A DNA stretch of 64,000 bases from Marixanthotalea marina. GTDB taxonomy: Bacteria; Bacteroidota; Bacteroidia; Flavobacteriales; Flavobacteriaceae. This document shows positions 1-9,209 of this stretch, piece by piece; position 1 is the first letter of the stretch, and the number at the start of each line of letters is the position of its first letter. Position numbers and translations under genes: made by a program. The notes under the pieces were generated by a model. That model was not told where the DNA came from, made no database searches, and saw only the letters and a program-made list of their open reading frames with translations. Location of the stretch: assembly GCA_018883545.1 (NCBI GenBank), contig JAHLEH010000005.1, forward strand, positions 62,001-126,000, read 5' to 3'.

Positions 1-212
1 GCTTCTTCAAAACTAGCTGCATTGCTTTTGTAGCCTTTGGCTTTAATGCCTTTGGCATTTAATTCTTTTTCCAACTCGTTAGCTGCTTCAACAGAAGAAC
101 TATAAGTAAACGCTACATTTGCGCCTTGATCGGCAAAAGTTTGTGCTATGCCCCTTCCTATTCCCCTACTTGCACCAGTTATTATGGCCGTTTTTCCTTC
201 TAATAATTTCAT
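1..212 (-). CDS. fabG: 3-oxoacyl-ACP reductase FabG-like SDR, N-terminal part
   Basis: The gene reads off the left edge, so only about 70 N-terminal residues are visible. They start MKLLEGKTAIITGASRGIGR, the classic Rossmann TGxxxGIG cofactor motif of short-chain dehydrogenases, followed by a helix and the FTYSSS strand typical of NADPH-dependent FabG. FabG reduces 3-oxoacyl-ACP in fatty acid elongation in the cytoplasm. The catalytic Ser-Tyr-Lys lies outside the window, so another SDR function cannot be fully excluded. It is transcribed leftwards, in the same direction as the M16 peptidase gene, with a hairpin between them. Confidence 0.8.
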   Translation of the reverse strand, partial: MKLLEGKTAIITGASRGIGRGIAQTFADQGANVAFTYSSSVEAANELEKELNAKGIKAKGYKSNAASFEE

Positions 213-272
213 TTAGTTATATAAAAAAGTTTATTTTCAAATATAGTGATTACAAATTGTATCAAAATAAAA

Positions 273-294
273 ACCTCATAAAATATCATGAGGT
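273..294 (-). terminator. Probable intrinsic terminator of the M16 peptidase gene
   Basis: There is a perfect 7-bp inverted repeat, ACCTCAT and ATGAGGT, with an 8-nt loop. Read on the minus strand it is followed by a T-rich tail. It lies about 20 nt after the stop codon of the peptidase gene, as expected for a rho-independent terminator. Confidence 0.6.
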
Positions 295-316
295 CTTGAA
301 TGATTTAAAACACTAA

Positions 317-3280
317 TTATAATTTTACTTCCTCAGGCTTTTCATAATTAAACAAGTAATCAACATCTAGTTCCTCTACTTCTCCTAATTTACCTAAAGC
401 ATTAAAATCCATATTCTTTTTATTGCCGATTACCATAACATTATAATTTTCACCTTTAACATGTTTGTCAAAGAAATCATGTAAATCTTTAAGAGTCATT
501 TCCTCCAACGCCTTATATATTTCTTCTCGGTTGTCATAGTCAATACCTCTTTTTTTCAAACTTTCATAACTCCAAAAAATATTTGACTTATTAATACGCT
601 GAGCGGCAATCTTTTTAAGTGCTGCGTCTTTAGCATTATTAAATTGCTCTTCAGCCTCTGGCATATTATCCATCAATTCCATCATAGCTTCAACTGCATT
701 TGGTAGTTTATTTGCTTGGGTACCAATATACGCAACCAAATCATCCGATTTACCTTTTTCACTAGCTGTTCTATAAATAACTTGCACTCCGTAAGCTAGT
801 GCCTTAGATTCTCTAATTTCTTGATATACTATAGACGATAAACCATTTCCAAAATAATCATTAAATAAATTTGCTGCAGCAATATTTTTAGGATCAAATG
901 TTTCTCCTTTAGCTAAAAATATCATTTCTGATTGCACCATGTCATAATCAACAAAATAAACATGCCCCCCAGTTTCGCTTTCAGGATATTCGATTGCTTC
1001 AGGATAGTCTTTTAAATTTGAATCTATTTTATGATAAGTATTTATTGCATTTACGGCAACGTCTAAATCTTTTCCGTAATAAAATATACGATGTTGGTAG
1101 CTTTTAACACCCTTAACTAAATCAACTAATTCTTCAGGATCAATTATTCTTAATTCATTAATTGGAATTATATTCCTTAACCTAGAATTCTCTCCATATT
1201 TTCCATAACTTAATAAGCCATCAAAAAGTATGTTGTCCTTTTGAAGTTTATTATTTTGACGTGCTTTAGCTATTTGATCAATAAATTTATCATATGCTTC
1301 TTGATTTGGAATTGCATTATCCCAGAGGTTTTCTAGTAGCTCTAATCCTTTTGATAAATTTTCTTTTAATCCACTAATACCAACATAAGATTTATCGACA
1401 TCTGTGACAACATGGTAATCTATTCCTAATTTATAAAACTCTTTCTTTAAATCTTCTGCAGAATAAGTGTCTGTTCCCAAATATTCCATATAACCAAAAG
1501 CTAAAGCTAATTTTTTATCATTATCACTTCCCATATCAAAAATGATTTCCAAATTAAATAAATCATTTGATTCATTTTCAACATATGAAACTTTCAGACC
1601 ATTATCAATTACTTTTTCTTCAATAGCTTCTGCATAATCCACGTATTGAGGTTCCAAACTACCTGATTCGATTTTAGTGAAATTCATAAAAAATTCAGAA
1701 CCCTCACCTCTATTGAGATTCACAGGTGATATTTCTGGTTTTTCAACTTTAACTACGTTTGTGTCCTCTCCTTGTCTCTTATAGGTTATTACATAATTAT
1801 TGCCATAAAAAGAATTTGCAAAATTGACAAGTTCTTGCTTTGAAATATTTTTTAAATCGTCCAAAAACTTAATTCTATCTTTCCAATCGACATGCCTAAT
1901 AAAGGCTTCGTAATAAGCAGATGCTAGAGCAGTACTGTTTTCATATCTTCTTGTTTGATTTAGTTTTAAGTCATTTACGACTGCTTCAATCATCCAATCT
2001 TCAAAATCTCCGCTTTTAAGTTTTTCAATTTGTTCAAAAATTAATTCTTTAACTTCATCTAAAGTTTGTCCCTCTTTTGGGGTCCCTGTAAAATTATGGT
2101 AACCATAATCGTTATAAAAAGTTGGAGAACAGCTAGCCCCTTGAACAACTTGTTTTTGATTTAAGTTTAAATCGATTAACCCTGCATTACCATTTGCTAG
2201 AATCATATCACATAATGTGACCATTTTTTCCTCAGCTGAACCAGAACCATCTGACCTAAAAGCAATAGACACATTCTCAGTTGTTGGTCCATAAACTTCT
2301 TTTATTACCGGTGATGTAATAGGTTCTTCAACAGGCATTGAAGGGTGTTTAATATCCTTTTTTTCTAATTTACCAAATGTATTATTAACTTTTTTTATTG
2401 TTTCTTCAAACTCTAAATCGCCAACTAATACCATAGCCATATTATTGGGGACATAATATTTATCAAAATAATTATGGATAGCAACCATTGATGGATTTTT
2501 GAGGTGTTCAGCATTGCCAATGGTTGTTTGATTACCAAGTGGATGCGTTGGAAATAAGCCATTCATCATGGCATATAAGCTTTTTCTGGAATCATTATCC
2601 TGAATTCGGTTAAATTCTTCAAAAACAGATTCTAATTCTGTATGAAATAAACGCAAAACCAATTTACTAAACCTTTCTTCCTCTAGCATCAACCATTTAT
2701 CTAATTCATTGGAAGGTATCTTGTTATAATAAACTGTTCTTTCATACCAAGTTCCTGCATTAGTTCCAGTAGCTCCTAAAGAGGTAATCATTTTATCCAA
2801 TTCATTGGCAATACTATAATTTGAAGCTAATAAAGAAACCGAATCAATTTTTCTATAAATCTCTTTTTTCCTTTCAGGATCAGATTCTGACTTATGTACT
2901 TCATATAAATCTGATATTTGATCTATTAATATTTTTTCTTTATCCCAATCTAATGTTCCAATTTTATCAGTTCCCTTAAATAGCATGTGTTCTAAATAAT
3001 GAGCTAAACCTGTGGTTTCTTTTGGATCATAATTTGAACCAGCCCTAACTGCTATATAAGTTTGAATTTTTGGTTCATCAGTATTTTTACTCATATAAAC
3101 CTTAAAGCCATTATCTAATGTATAAAGGCGAAGACCAGTAGGGTCATTCGTTACAGTTTCATAAGTAAACGCATTTGAGTCTTTATGAAACTCAGTATCA
3201 TATGAAATTTGACTACCTTCTTTACAGTTAAATAAAATTAGAACAAGAAATACAGAGGTGACTAATTTGAATAATTTCAT
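317..3280 (-). CDS. M16 family zinc metallopeptidase, lipoprotein
   Basis: A 987-residue two-unit M16 (pitrilysin/insulinase family) peptidase. The N-terminus is a lipoprotein signal, LVLILFNCKEG, with the lipid-attachment Cys at about residue 19, so it is probably anchored in an envelope membrane facing the periplasm. The first unit has the inverted zinc motif HxxEH at residues 94-98 (HYLEH), with a likely third ligand Glu in the ESVFEE region. The second half has the M16 fold pattern (e.g. the Q-EIRESKALAYG segment) without a second HxxEH, as usual for these fused proteins. A charged helical insertion of about 60 residues follows the zinc motif. It probably degrades periplasmic peptides. 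It stands alone between two hairpins. Confidence 0.9.
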   Translation of the reverse strand: MKLFKLVTSVFLVLILFNCKEGSQISYDTEFHKDSNAFTYETVTNDPTGLRLYTLDNGFKVYMSKNTDEPKIQTYIAVRAGSNYDPKETTGLAHYLEHMLFKGTDKIGTLDWDKEKILIDQISDLYEVHKSESDPERKKEIYRKIDSVSLLASNYSIANELDKMITSLGATGTNAGTWYERTVYYNKIPSNELDKWLMLEEERFSKLVLRLFHTELESVFEEFNRIQDNDSRKSLYAMMNGLFPTHPLGNQTTIGNAEHLKNPSMVAIHNYFDKYYVPNNMAMVLVGDLEFEETIKKVNNTFGKLEKKDIKHPSMPVEEPITSPVIKEVYGPTTENVSIAFRSDGSGSAEEKMVTLCDMILANGNAGLIDLNLNQKQVVQGASCSPTFYNDYGYHNFTGTPKEGQTLDEVKELIFEQIEKLKSGDFEDWMIEAVVNDLKLNQTRRYENSTALASAYYEAFIRHVDWKDRIKFLDDLKNISKQELVNFANSFYGNNYVITYKRQGEDTNVVKVEKPEISPVNLNRGEGSEFFMNFTKIESGSLEPQYVDYAEAIEEKVIDNGLKVSYVENESNDLFNLEIIFDMGSDNDKKLALAFGYMEYLGTDTYSAEDLKKEFYKLGIDYHVVTDVDKSYVGISGLKENLSKGLELLENLWDNAIPNQEAYDKFIDQIAKARQNNKLQKDNILFDGLLSYGKYGENSRLRNIIPINELRIIDPEELVDLVKGVKSYQHRIFYYGKDLDVAVNAINTYHKIDSNLKDYPEAIEYPESETGGHVYFVDYDMVQSEMIFLAKGETFDPKNIAAANLFNDYFGNGLSSIVYQEIRESKALAYGVQVIYRTASEKGKSDDLVAYIGTQANKLPNAVEAMMELMDNMPEAEEQFNNAKDAALKKIAAQRINKSNIFWSYESLKKRGIDYDNREEIYKALEEMTLKDLHDFFDKHVKGENYNVMVIGNKKNMDFNALGKLGEVEELDVDYLFNYEKPEEVKL

Positions 3281-3315
3281 TTATTAATAGTATTAGATTT
3301 TGTTATAAAAGCAAA

Positions 3316-3351
3316 AAATGTTTTGTAACCTATAAAGATTGCAAAACATTT
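3316..3351 (-). terminator. Possible terminator downstream of sucD
   Basis: A perfect 10-bp inverted repeat (AAATGTTTTG and CAAAACATTT) with a 16-nt loop, located 45 nt past the sucD stop. The T-rich arm makes it a plausible terminator on the minus strand, although the loop is long and the stem GC-poor. Confidence 0.45.
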
Positions 3352-3395
3352 AATTTAAAACAAGTTAATATTGTTAAAAAAACAGCTGTCTGATT

Positions 3396-4268
3396 TTAAG
3401 CCATTACTTCAGCCACTTTTTTTCCGATTTCAGCAGGTGAATCAACCACATGAATACCACACGAACTCATAATTTTCTTTTTGGCCTGAGCCGTATCATC
3501 ACTACCACCAACAATAGCACCGGCATGTCCCATTGTACGACCAGCAGGCGCAGTTTCACCAGCTATAAACCCTACGATTGGTTTTTTACTTCCACTAGTT
3601 TTATACCAATTAGCAGCATCAGCTTCCAATTGCCCTCCTATTTCACCAATCATTACGATGGCTTCAGTTTCTGGGTCATTTATCAATAATTCAACAGCTT
3701 CTTTTGTTGTAGTACCAATAATTGGGTCACCACCAATTCCGATAGCTGTTGTAATCCCCAAACCTTGCTTAACAACTTGGTCGGCCGCTTCATAAGTTAA
3801 TGTACCTGATTTAGAAACAATACCTACTTTTCCTTTTTTGAAAACAAAACCAGGCATGATACCTACTTTAGCTTCACCTGGTGTTATGACACCTGGGCAG
3901 TTAGGGCCAATTAAACGACAATCTTTGTTTTTTATGTAATTTGAAGCTGTAATCATATCAGCCACAGGAATACCTTCAGTAATAGTAATAATCACTTTAA
4001 TGCCAGCGTCAGCCGCTTCCATAATGGCATCAGCAGCAAAGGCTGGTGGCACAAATATAATAGTTGTATCAGCACCTACTTTTTCAACTGCTTCAGCAAC
4101 AGTATTAAATACCGGTTTATCTAAATGCGTTTGGCCTCCTTTACCTGGAGTAACACCTCCAACAACATTGGTGCCATATTCAATCATTTGGCTGGCGTGG
4201 AAAGTTCCTTCGCTACCTGTAAATCCTTGAACAATTATTTTTGAATCTTTGTTTACTAAAACGCTCAT
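3396..4268 (-). CDS. sucD: Succinyl-CoA ligase (ADP-forming) alpha subunit
   Basis: A 290-residue protein, full length for SucD. It carries the N-terminal CoA-binding Rossmann region ([11 protein letters not shown] at about 14-24), the GPNCPGVI segment at 121-128, and the phosphorylated active-site histidine in the motif TMGHAGA (His248). It forms the alpha subunit of the TCA-cycle enzyme that makes succinate and ATP/GTP from succinyl-CoA. The beta subunit gene (sucC) is not in this window, which is common in Bacteroidota. A TAnnTTTG element lies just upstream, and a hairpin follows it, so it may be transcribed on its own as well as from the lpx operon. Confidence 0.97.
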   Translation of the reverse strand: MSVLVNKDSKIIVQGFTGSEGTFHASQMIEYGTNVVGGVTPGKGGQTHLDKPVFNTVAEAVEKVGADTTIIFVPPAFAADAIMEAADAGIKVIITITEGIPVADMITASNYIKNKDCRLIGPNCPGVITPGEAKVGIMPGFVFKKGKVGIVSKSGTLTYEAADQVVKQGLGITTAIGIGGDPIIGTTTKEAVELLINDPETEAIVMIGEIGGQLEADAANWYKTSGSKKPIVGFIAGETAPAGRTMGHAGAIVGGSDDTAQAKKKIMSSCGIHVVDSPAEIGKKVAEVMA

Positions 4269-4302
4269 TATATTTATGTTTTATTTTTTAATATAAACAC
4301 TG

Positions 4303-4310
4303 CAAAAATA
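4303..4310 (-). promoter_or_regulatory. Bacteroidota-type -7 promoter element before sucD
   Basis: On the minus strand this reads TATTTTTG, matching the Flavobacterium/Bacteroides -7 consensus TAnnTTTG. It sits 35 nt before the sucD start codon, in the 75-nt gap after the lpxD-like gene. I see no clear -33 TTG at the usual distance, so this is a moderate-confidence call. Confidence 0.4.
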
Positions 4311-4343
4311 CTTTTTTGAAGTTACTTTTTACAGCATTTTAAT

Positions 4344-5282
4344 TTATTTTTTTGATTTTAAATGGTCTAATATTTCTGGTAATTGCCTTATGGCTGCTAA
4401 TTCTTTATATTTTTTTCTAATATCTTCTGCAGGCGTGTCAAAATAACTTTTTCCACCTTCCAATGATTTGCTAACACCGGCTTGAGCCAATAAAACAGCT
4501 TTTTTGCCAATGGTAGCACCACTAGTAATGCCTACCTGCCCCCAAATAGTTACTTCATCTTCAATAACCACACAGCCAGCAATACCTGCTTGTGAAGCGA
4601 TTAAACACTTTTTTCCAATTACTGTGTCGTGGCCAATTTGTATTTGATTGTCTAATTTGGAACCTTCGCCAATGATAGTATCGCCTGTAACCCCTCTGTC
4701 TATGGTGCAAGCGGCACCTATATCAACATTATTTTCTATAACTACCTTACCACCAGACAATAGCCTATCGAAGCCTTCTGGGCGGTTTTTGTAATAAAAA
4801 GCATTTGCGCCTAAAACTGTACCTGCATGTATGGTAACATTGTCACCAATAATTGCATCGTCATAAATACTCACATTGGAATGTATGGTGCAATTATTAC
4901 CGATTTTCACATTGTTACCAATAAAACAATTGGGTTGAATGATAGTGTTTTCTCCAATAACAGCAGAATCTGAAATAGATTTGTTTGCAGATTGGAAAGG
5001 TTTGAAGTGATTGGTTAGTTTATTGAAATCTCGAAACGGATCATTACTAACCAAAAGTGCTTTTCCTTCGGGGCATTCCACCTGTTTGTTGATTAATATA
5101 ATGGTCGCTTTAGAGTTTAAAGCTTTATCGTAATATTTTGGATGGTCTACAAACACAATATCCCCATGTTCCACTACATGGATTTCATTCATGCCCAAAA
5201 CAGGAAATTCTGCGCTACCTACAAATTCACAATCAATTAGTTGTGAAATTTGTTCCAATGTGTATGGTTTGGGGAATTTCAA
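4344..5282 (-). CDS. LpxD-like UDP-3-O-acylglucosamine N-acyltransferase paralog
   Basis: A 312-residue left-handed beta-helix acyltransferase. Residues 1-100 resemble the uridine-binding N-terminal domain of LpxD, and about 105-275 are hexapeptide repeats ([I/V]G.N..I pattern). The catalytic His of LpxD is conserved in QIGHD (His218). It is shorter and more divergent than the second LpxD at 8087-9115. The gene lies 5 nt after efp in the lipid A operon, and a second lpxD-like gene next to efp is a recurring layout in Flavobacteriia. It may acylate lipid A precursor with another chain or act on a related sugar nucleotide; the sequence does not decide this. Confidence 0.8.
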   Translation of the reverse strand: MKFPKPYTLEQISQLIDCEFVGSAEFPVLGMNEIHVVEHGDIVFVDHPKYYDKALNSKATIILINKQVECPEGKALLVSNDPFRDFNKLTNHFKPFQSANKSISDSAVIGENTIIQPNCFIGNNVKIGNNCTIHSNVSIYDDAIIGDNVTIHAGTVLGANAFYYKNRPEGFDRLLSGGKVVIENNVDIGAACTIDRGVTGDTIIGEGSKLDNQIQIGHDTVIGKKCLIASQAGIAGCVVIEDEVTIWGQVGITSGATIGKKAVLLAQAGVSKSLEGGKSYFDTPAEDIRKKYKELAAIRQLPEILDHLKSKK

Positions 5283-5287
5283 AGGAA

Positions 5288-5857
5288 TTACTCTTTTATG
5301 CGTTCTTTGTAAGTGCCTTTTTCGGTTTCAATTTTAATTTTATCTCCTTCATTTATAAATAAAGGGACATTTACAATCGCACCAGTTTCTACTGTAGCTG
5401 GTTTAGTAGCATTAGTAGCTGTATTACCTTTAACTCCAGGTTCAGTATGCGTTACCTCTAGAATAACACTTGCGGGCATTTCTACAGATAGCGGCATCAT
5501 ACCATCTTCTGCATTCATGATTACCGTAACGACTTCACCTTCTTTTAATAAATCGGGTGCATCCAAACTGCTTTTTTGCAAGGTTATTTGAGTGAAGTCT
5601 TCTGTATTCATAAAATGATAGGTTTCTCCTTCATTGTATAAATATTGAAATTGGTGTGTCTCAACTCGGACATCCTCGATTTTATGTCCAGCAGAAAACG
5701 TATTATCTATTACTTTTCCTGTTGTAACACTTTTAAGTTTGGTACGAACAAAGGCTGGGCCTTTACCAGGTTTTACATGTAAAAATTCAATAATTTTAAA
5801 AATATCGTGGTTATAACGGATACATAATCCGTTTCTGATATCTGAAGTACTTGCCAT
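5288..5857 (-). CDS. efp: Elongation factor P
   Basis: A 189-residue protein, standard EF-P length with three beta-barrel domains. The loop PGKGPAF carries Lys32 at its tip, the site that is modified or contacts the P-site tRNA CCA end. EF-P rescues ribosomes stalled at polyproline stretches. No epmA or epmB modification genes are seen here. The gene sits 3 nt after lpxA and 5 nt before the lpxD-like gene, so it is co-transcribed with lipid A synthesis genes. Confidence 0.97.
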   Translation of the reverse strand: MASTSDIRNGLCIRYNHDIFKIIEFLHVKPGKGPAFVRTKLKSVTTGKVIDNTFSAGHKIEDVRVETHQFQYLYNEGETYHFMNTEDFTQITLQKSSLDAPDLLKEGEVVTVIMNAEDGMMPLSVEMPASVILEVTHTEPGVKGNTATNATKPATVETGAIVNVPLFINEGDKIKIETEKGTYKERIKE

Positions 5858-5860
5858 ATA

Positions 5861-6646
5861 TTAATTTGATTTAAAATATCCTTTCATAATGCCTCGGTGC
5901 GAATTCTTAATAAATTGAAGAATTTCATCACGCTCTGGAGTCGCTTCCATTTCTGCCTCTATTATTTCGGCAGCTTGCGTATTATTATAGTTCTTTTGAT
6001 AAAGTATTCTGTAAATGTTTTGTATTTCCCTGATTTTTTCAGCAGGAAAACCTCTTCTCCTCAACCCAACTGAATTAATACCCACATAAGATAAAGGCTC
6101 ACGCGCTGCTTTTACATAGGGAGGCACATCTTTTCTAACTAAAGAACCTCCCGTTACAAAAGCATGGTTTCCGATAGAACAAAATTGATGTACCGCTACC
6201 ATACCTGCCAAAACCACAAAATCACCTACAGTTATATGACCCGCAAGTGTACTATTATTGGAAAAAATACAATTGTTCCCAACGATACAGTCGTGTGCTA
6301 TGTGACAATAGGCCATAATTAAACAATTATCGCCAATAACCGTTTTCATTTTATCTGCTGTTCCCCTATTAATGGTTACGCATTCTCTAATGGTTACGTT
6401 ATCACCAATCTCAACAGTGGTATCTTCATCATTATATTTTAAATCCTGAGGAATCGCAGAAATAATCGCGCCAGGGAAAATGTTACAGTTTTTACCTATT
6501 CGCGCACCATCCATTATGGTAACATTGCTGCCAATCCAAGTGCCTTCTCCAATCTTTACATTGCCATGTATAGTAGTAAAGGGTTCAATTACTACATTTT
6601 TTGCAATTTTTGCACTTGGGTGCACATATGCTAGGGGTTGATTCAT
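5861..6646 (-). CDS. lpxA: UDP-N-acetylglucosamine acyltransferase
   Basis: A 261-residue left-handed beta-helix trimer-type acyltransferase, the usual LpxA length. The active-site segment CHIAHDC has the catalytic His at residue 118, and the C-terminal helical part (about 190-261) begins with the GLRRRGF motif found in LpxA. It transfers a 3-hydroxyacyl chain from ACP to the 3-OH of UDP-GlcNAc, the first step of lipid A synthesis. It is in an operon, 47 nt after lpxC/fabZ and 3 nt before efp. Confidence 0.97.
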   Translation of the reverse strand: MNQPLAYVHPSAKIAKNVVIEPFTTIHGNVKIGEGTWIGSNVTIMDGARIGKNCNIFPGAIISAIPQDLKYNDEDTTVEIGDNVTIRECVTINRGTADKMKTVIGDNCLIMAYCHIAHDCIVGNNCIFSNNSTLAGHITVGDFVVLAGMVAVHQFCSIGNHAFVTGGSLVRKDVPPYVKAAREPLSYVGINSVGLRRRGFPAEKIREIQNIYRILYQKNYNNTQAAEIIEAEMEATPERDEILQFIKNSHRGIMKGYFKSN

Positions 6647-6693
6647 TTCTTAATTTTGTTTTAGTTGTGAAATGTTAGCAAACTTACTGATTA

Positions 6694-8100
6694 TTATTTC
6701 ACTTTTGAAATTTGAGCCATAAGTTCTGCTTCTGCACACAATTTTCCATTGGCATAGGCATAACCTTGCATGTGACAAATACCTCTTCTTATTGGGGTGA
6801 TTAGCGAACATTTAAAAATTAAGGTGTCGCCCGGCATTACTTTTTGTTTAAACTTAACATTGTCCATTTTCATGAAAAATGTTAGGTAATTTTCTGGGTC
6901 TGGTACTGTGTTAAGCACCAAAATGCCTCCAGTCTGCGCCATGGCTTCTACTATTAAAACACCTGGCATAACTGGAGCGCCAGGAAAATGCCCTGCAAAA
7001 AAGGACTCATTCATGGTCACATTTTTAGTTGCCGTAACATAAGTATCGGTCAATTCAAAAACTTTATCAATCAATAAGAATGGCTGTCTGTGCGGTAACA
7101 TCGCCATTATTTGATTTACATCCATTAAAGGCGGTTGATTTAAATCGATATTAGGTACATTATTACGCCTTTCATTTTTGATGATTTTTGACAGTTTCTT
7201 GGCAAATTGAGTATTTATAAAATGACCAGGTTTATTAGCTATTACCTTGCCTCTTATTCGAGTGCCCACTAATGCCAAGTCGCCAAGTACATCTAACAAC
7301 TTATGTCTGGCAGCTTCGTTAGGGTAATGCAAGGTTAAATTATCTAAAATGCCGTTTGGTTTAACTGCTATGGAATCCTTTTTGAAAGCAACTTTCAATT
7401 TTTCCATGGTTTCGGCAGATAAAGGTTTATCTACATACACAATAGCATTATTTAAATCGCCTCCTTTAATGAGGCCATGATTTAATAGCATTTCAATTTC
7501 ATGTAAAAAACTAAAGGTTCTTGAGTTTGCTATGTCTTCCTTAAAATCTGAAATTTGATTTAAAGTTGCGTTTTGGGTACCTAATACTTTGGTGCCAAAA
7601 TCTACCATCGTTGTTATTTGGTATTCTTTGGCAGGCATAAGCAGGATTTCACTTCCTGATTCTTCATCGGTATACGAAACAATTTCAGTAACAACATATT
7701 CTTCTCGGCAAGCGTCCAACTCTATTATTCCAGCTTTTTCAAGAGCTTCTACAAAAAACTTGGATGAACCATCCATTATTGGTGGTTCCGATGCGTTTAG
7801 TTCAATAATAACATTATCAATGTCAAGACCAACTAAAGCTGCCAAAACATGCTCAGACGTTTGTATGGCGACACCGTTTTTTTCTAAACAAGTGCCTCGT
7901 TGTGTATTTGTTACATAGGTAGCATCTGCTTCAATAACAGGAGCTCCCTCCAAATCTATGCGCTTAAATGCCAATCCGAAATTTGCTGTTGCCGGTTTAA
8001 ATGTAAGTGTAACATTTTTACCTGTATGTAAGCCTACACCGGTTAGAGATATCTCTTTAGAGATTGTTTTCTGCTTGAAGTCTGTATTAACTATTGCCAT
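6694..8100 (-). CDS. lpxC/fabZ: Bifunctional LpxC deacetylase / FabZ dehydratase fusion
   Basis: A 468-residue fusion. Residues 1-310 are LpxC, the zinc-dependent UDP-3-O-acyl-GlcNAc deacetylase: zinc ligands His84 (TSEH), and His266 with Asp270 (RHKLLD), plus the conserved His293. Residues about 322-468 are FabZ, the 3-hydroxyacyl-ACP dehydratase: [11 protein letters not shown], catalytic His371 in GHFPG and Glu385 in VEAMAQTGG. It links the committed lipid A step to fatty acid elongation, which compete for the same hydroxyacyl-ACP. The fusion is a known Bacteroidota trait. Its start overlaps the end of lpxD by 14 nt, indicating translational coupling. Confidence 0.97.
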   Translation of the reverse strand: MAIVNTDFKQKTISKEISLTGVGLHTGKNVTLTFKPATANFGLAFKRIDLEGAPVIEADATYVTNTQRGTCLEKNGVAIQTSEHVLAALVGLDIDNVIIELNASEPPIMDGSSKFFVEALEKAGIIELDACREEYVVTEIVSYTDEESGSEILLMPAKEYQITTMVDFGTKVLGTQNATLNQISDFKEDIANSRTFSFLHEIEMLLNHGLIKGGDLNNAIVYVDKPLSAETMEKLKVAFKKDSIAVKPNGILDNLTLHYPNEAARHKLLDVLGDLALVGTRIRGKVIANKPGHFINTQFAKKLSKIIKNERRNNVPNIDLNQPPLMDVNQIMAMLPHRQPFLLIDKVFELTDTYVTATKNVTMNESFFAGHFPGAPVMPGVLIVEAMAQTGGILVLNTVPDPENYLTFFMKMDNVKFKQKVMPGDTLIFKCSLITPIRRGICHMQGYAYANGKLCAEAELMAQISKVK

Positions 8101-9115
8101 TGATTTTTTTTTCTATATCGTCTATATTTTTTACAATTTGAGGTAACTTTCTAAAGTGTACGTACGATTTACTAAAATCGCTATAAGAAAATGCTGGAGA
8201 ACCTTGCACGACTTCATTATCTTTCAAACTACTTATAATTCCAGACTGGGCCTGTATTTTAACATTATTGCCAATTGAAATATGCCCAACTATACCAACT
8301 TGTCCACCTATTTGGCAGTTTTCACCTATTTTAGAAGACCCAGCAATACCTGTTTGTGCAGCAATCACTGTGTTTTTTCCAATTTCAACATTATGGGCAA
8401 TCTGTATCTGGTTATCTAGTTTTACACCACTTTTTATAATCGTAGAACCCAATGTGGCTCTATCTATAGTTGTTGCTGCACCTATATCGACATTATCTTC
8501 TATAATTACATTTCCGGTTTGTGGAATTTTTTTATAGCTGCCATCTTCATTGGGTGCAAACCCAAAACCATCTGCACCTATAATTGCGCCAGAATTTATA
8601 AAACAGGAATTGCCAATAACAGTATCTGAATACACTTTAGCTCCTGAATAAACAACAGTATTGTCTCCTATATGTACATTATCACCAATATAACAATTAG
8701 GAAAAATTTTCACGTTTTCCCCAACATGTACATTCTCCCCAATATAAGTAAAGGCCCCAACATAAACATTATCGCCCAAACTCGAAGATTCCGAAACGAA
8801 TGAAGGTTGCTCTACTCCTACTTTATTTAGCTTCACCAAATTATAATATTCCAATAATTTAGAAAAAGCTGAATAAGCATCGCTAACCTTGATTAAGGTT
8901 GTTTTTATGGTATTTTCAGGTTTAAACGTTTTATTTACAATTGTTACCGAAGCTTCTGTAGTATAAATGTAGTTTTTGTATTTTGGATTGGATAGAAATG
9001 TAAGAGACCCTTCGGTTCCTTCTTCTATTTTCGAGAGTTTAAAGACTTCTACATCCGGATTTCCTTCAACATCGCCTTCTAAAATACCCGCTATTTGTTG
9101 TGCAGTAAATTTCAC
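8087..9115 (-). CDS. lpxD: UDP-3-O-acylglucosamine N-acyltransferase
   Basis: A 342-residue LpxD of full length. It has an N-terminal domain (1-100, [12 protein letters not shown] start), hexapeptide repeats from about 105, the [16 protein letters not shown] insertion typical of LpxD, and catalytic His241 in QIAHNVEIG. It adds the N-linked hydroxyacyl chain to the deacetylated UDP sugar in lipid A synthesis. It is the first gene of the minus-strand operon lpxD, lpxC/fabZ, lpxA, efp, lpxD-like, with a promoter element 39 nt upstream. Confidence 0.96.
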   Translation of the reverse strand: MKFTAQQIAGILEGDVEGNPDVEVFKLSKIEEGTEGSLTFLSNPKYKNYIYTTEASVTIVNKTFKPENTIKTTLIKVSDAYSAFSKLLEYYNLVKLNKVGVEQPSFVSESSSLGDNVYVGAFTYIGENVHVGENVKIFPNCYIGDNVHIGDNTVVYSGAKVYSDTVIGNSCFINSGAIIGADGFGFAPNEDGSYKKIPQTGNVIIEDNVDIGAATTIDRATLGSTIIKSGVKLDNQIQIAHNVEIGKNTVIAAQTGIAGSSKIGENCQIGGQVGIVGHISIGNNVKIQAQSGIISSLKDNEVVQGSPAFSYSDFSKSYVHFRKLPQIVKNIDDIEKKINGNS

Positions 9116-9153
9116 AATCAGTGTGTTAATTGGTTTAGATTGTATGATTCCCG

Positions 9154-9161
9154 CAAAAATA
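9154..9161 (-). promoter_or_regulatory. Putative -7 element of the lpx operon
   Basis: The minus strand reads TATTTTTG, matching TAnnTTTG, 39 nt before the lpxD start. This gives a leader of about 30 nt. No convincing -33 TTG is seen, so confidence is limited. Confidence 0.4.
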
Positions 9162-9209
9162 GGAAAAATGTACTAAAGTTTTTCATTTGGGTTTGCTTAT
9201 GTTTAAAGC

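Noticed and set aside
7589-7918. 109-codon frame opposite lpxC
   Set aside because: Shadow of the LpxC coding strand; no motif or start signal.
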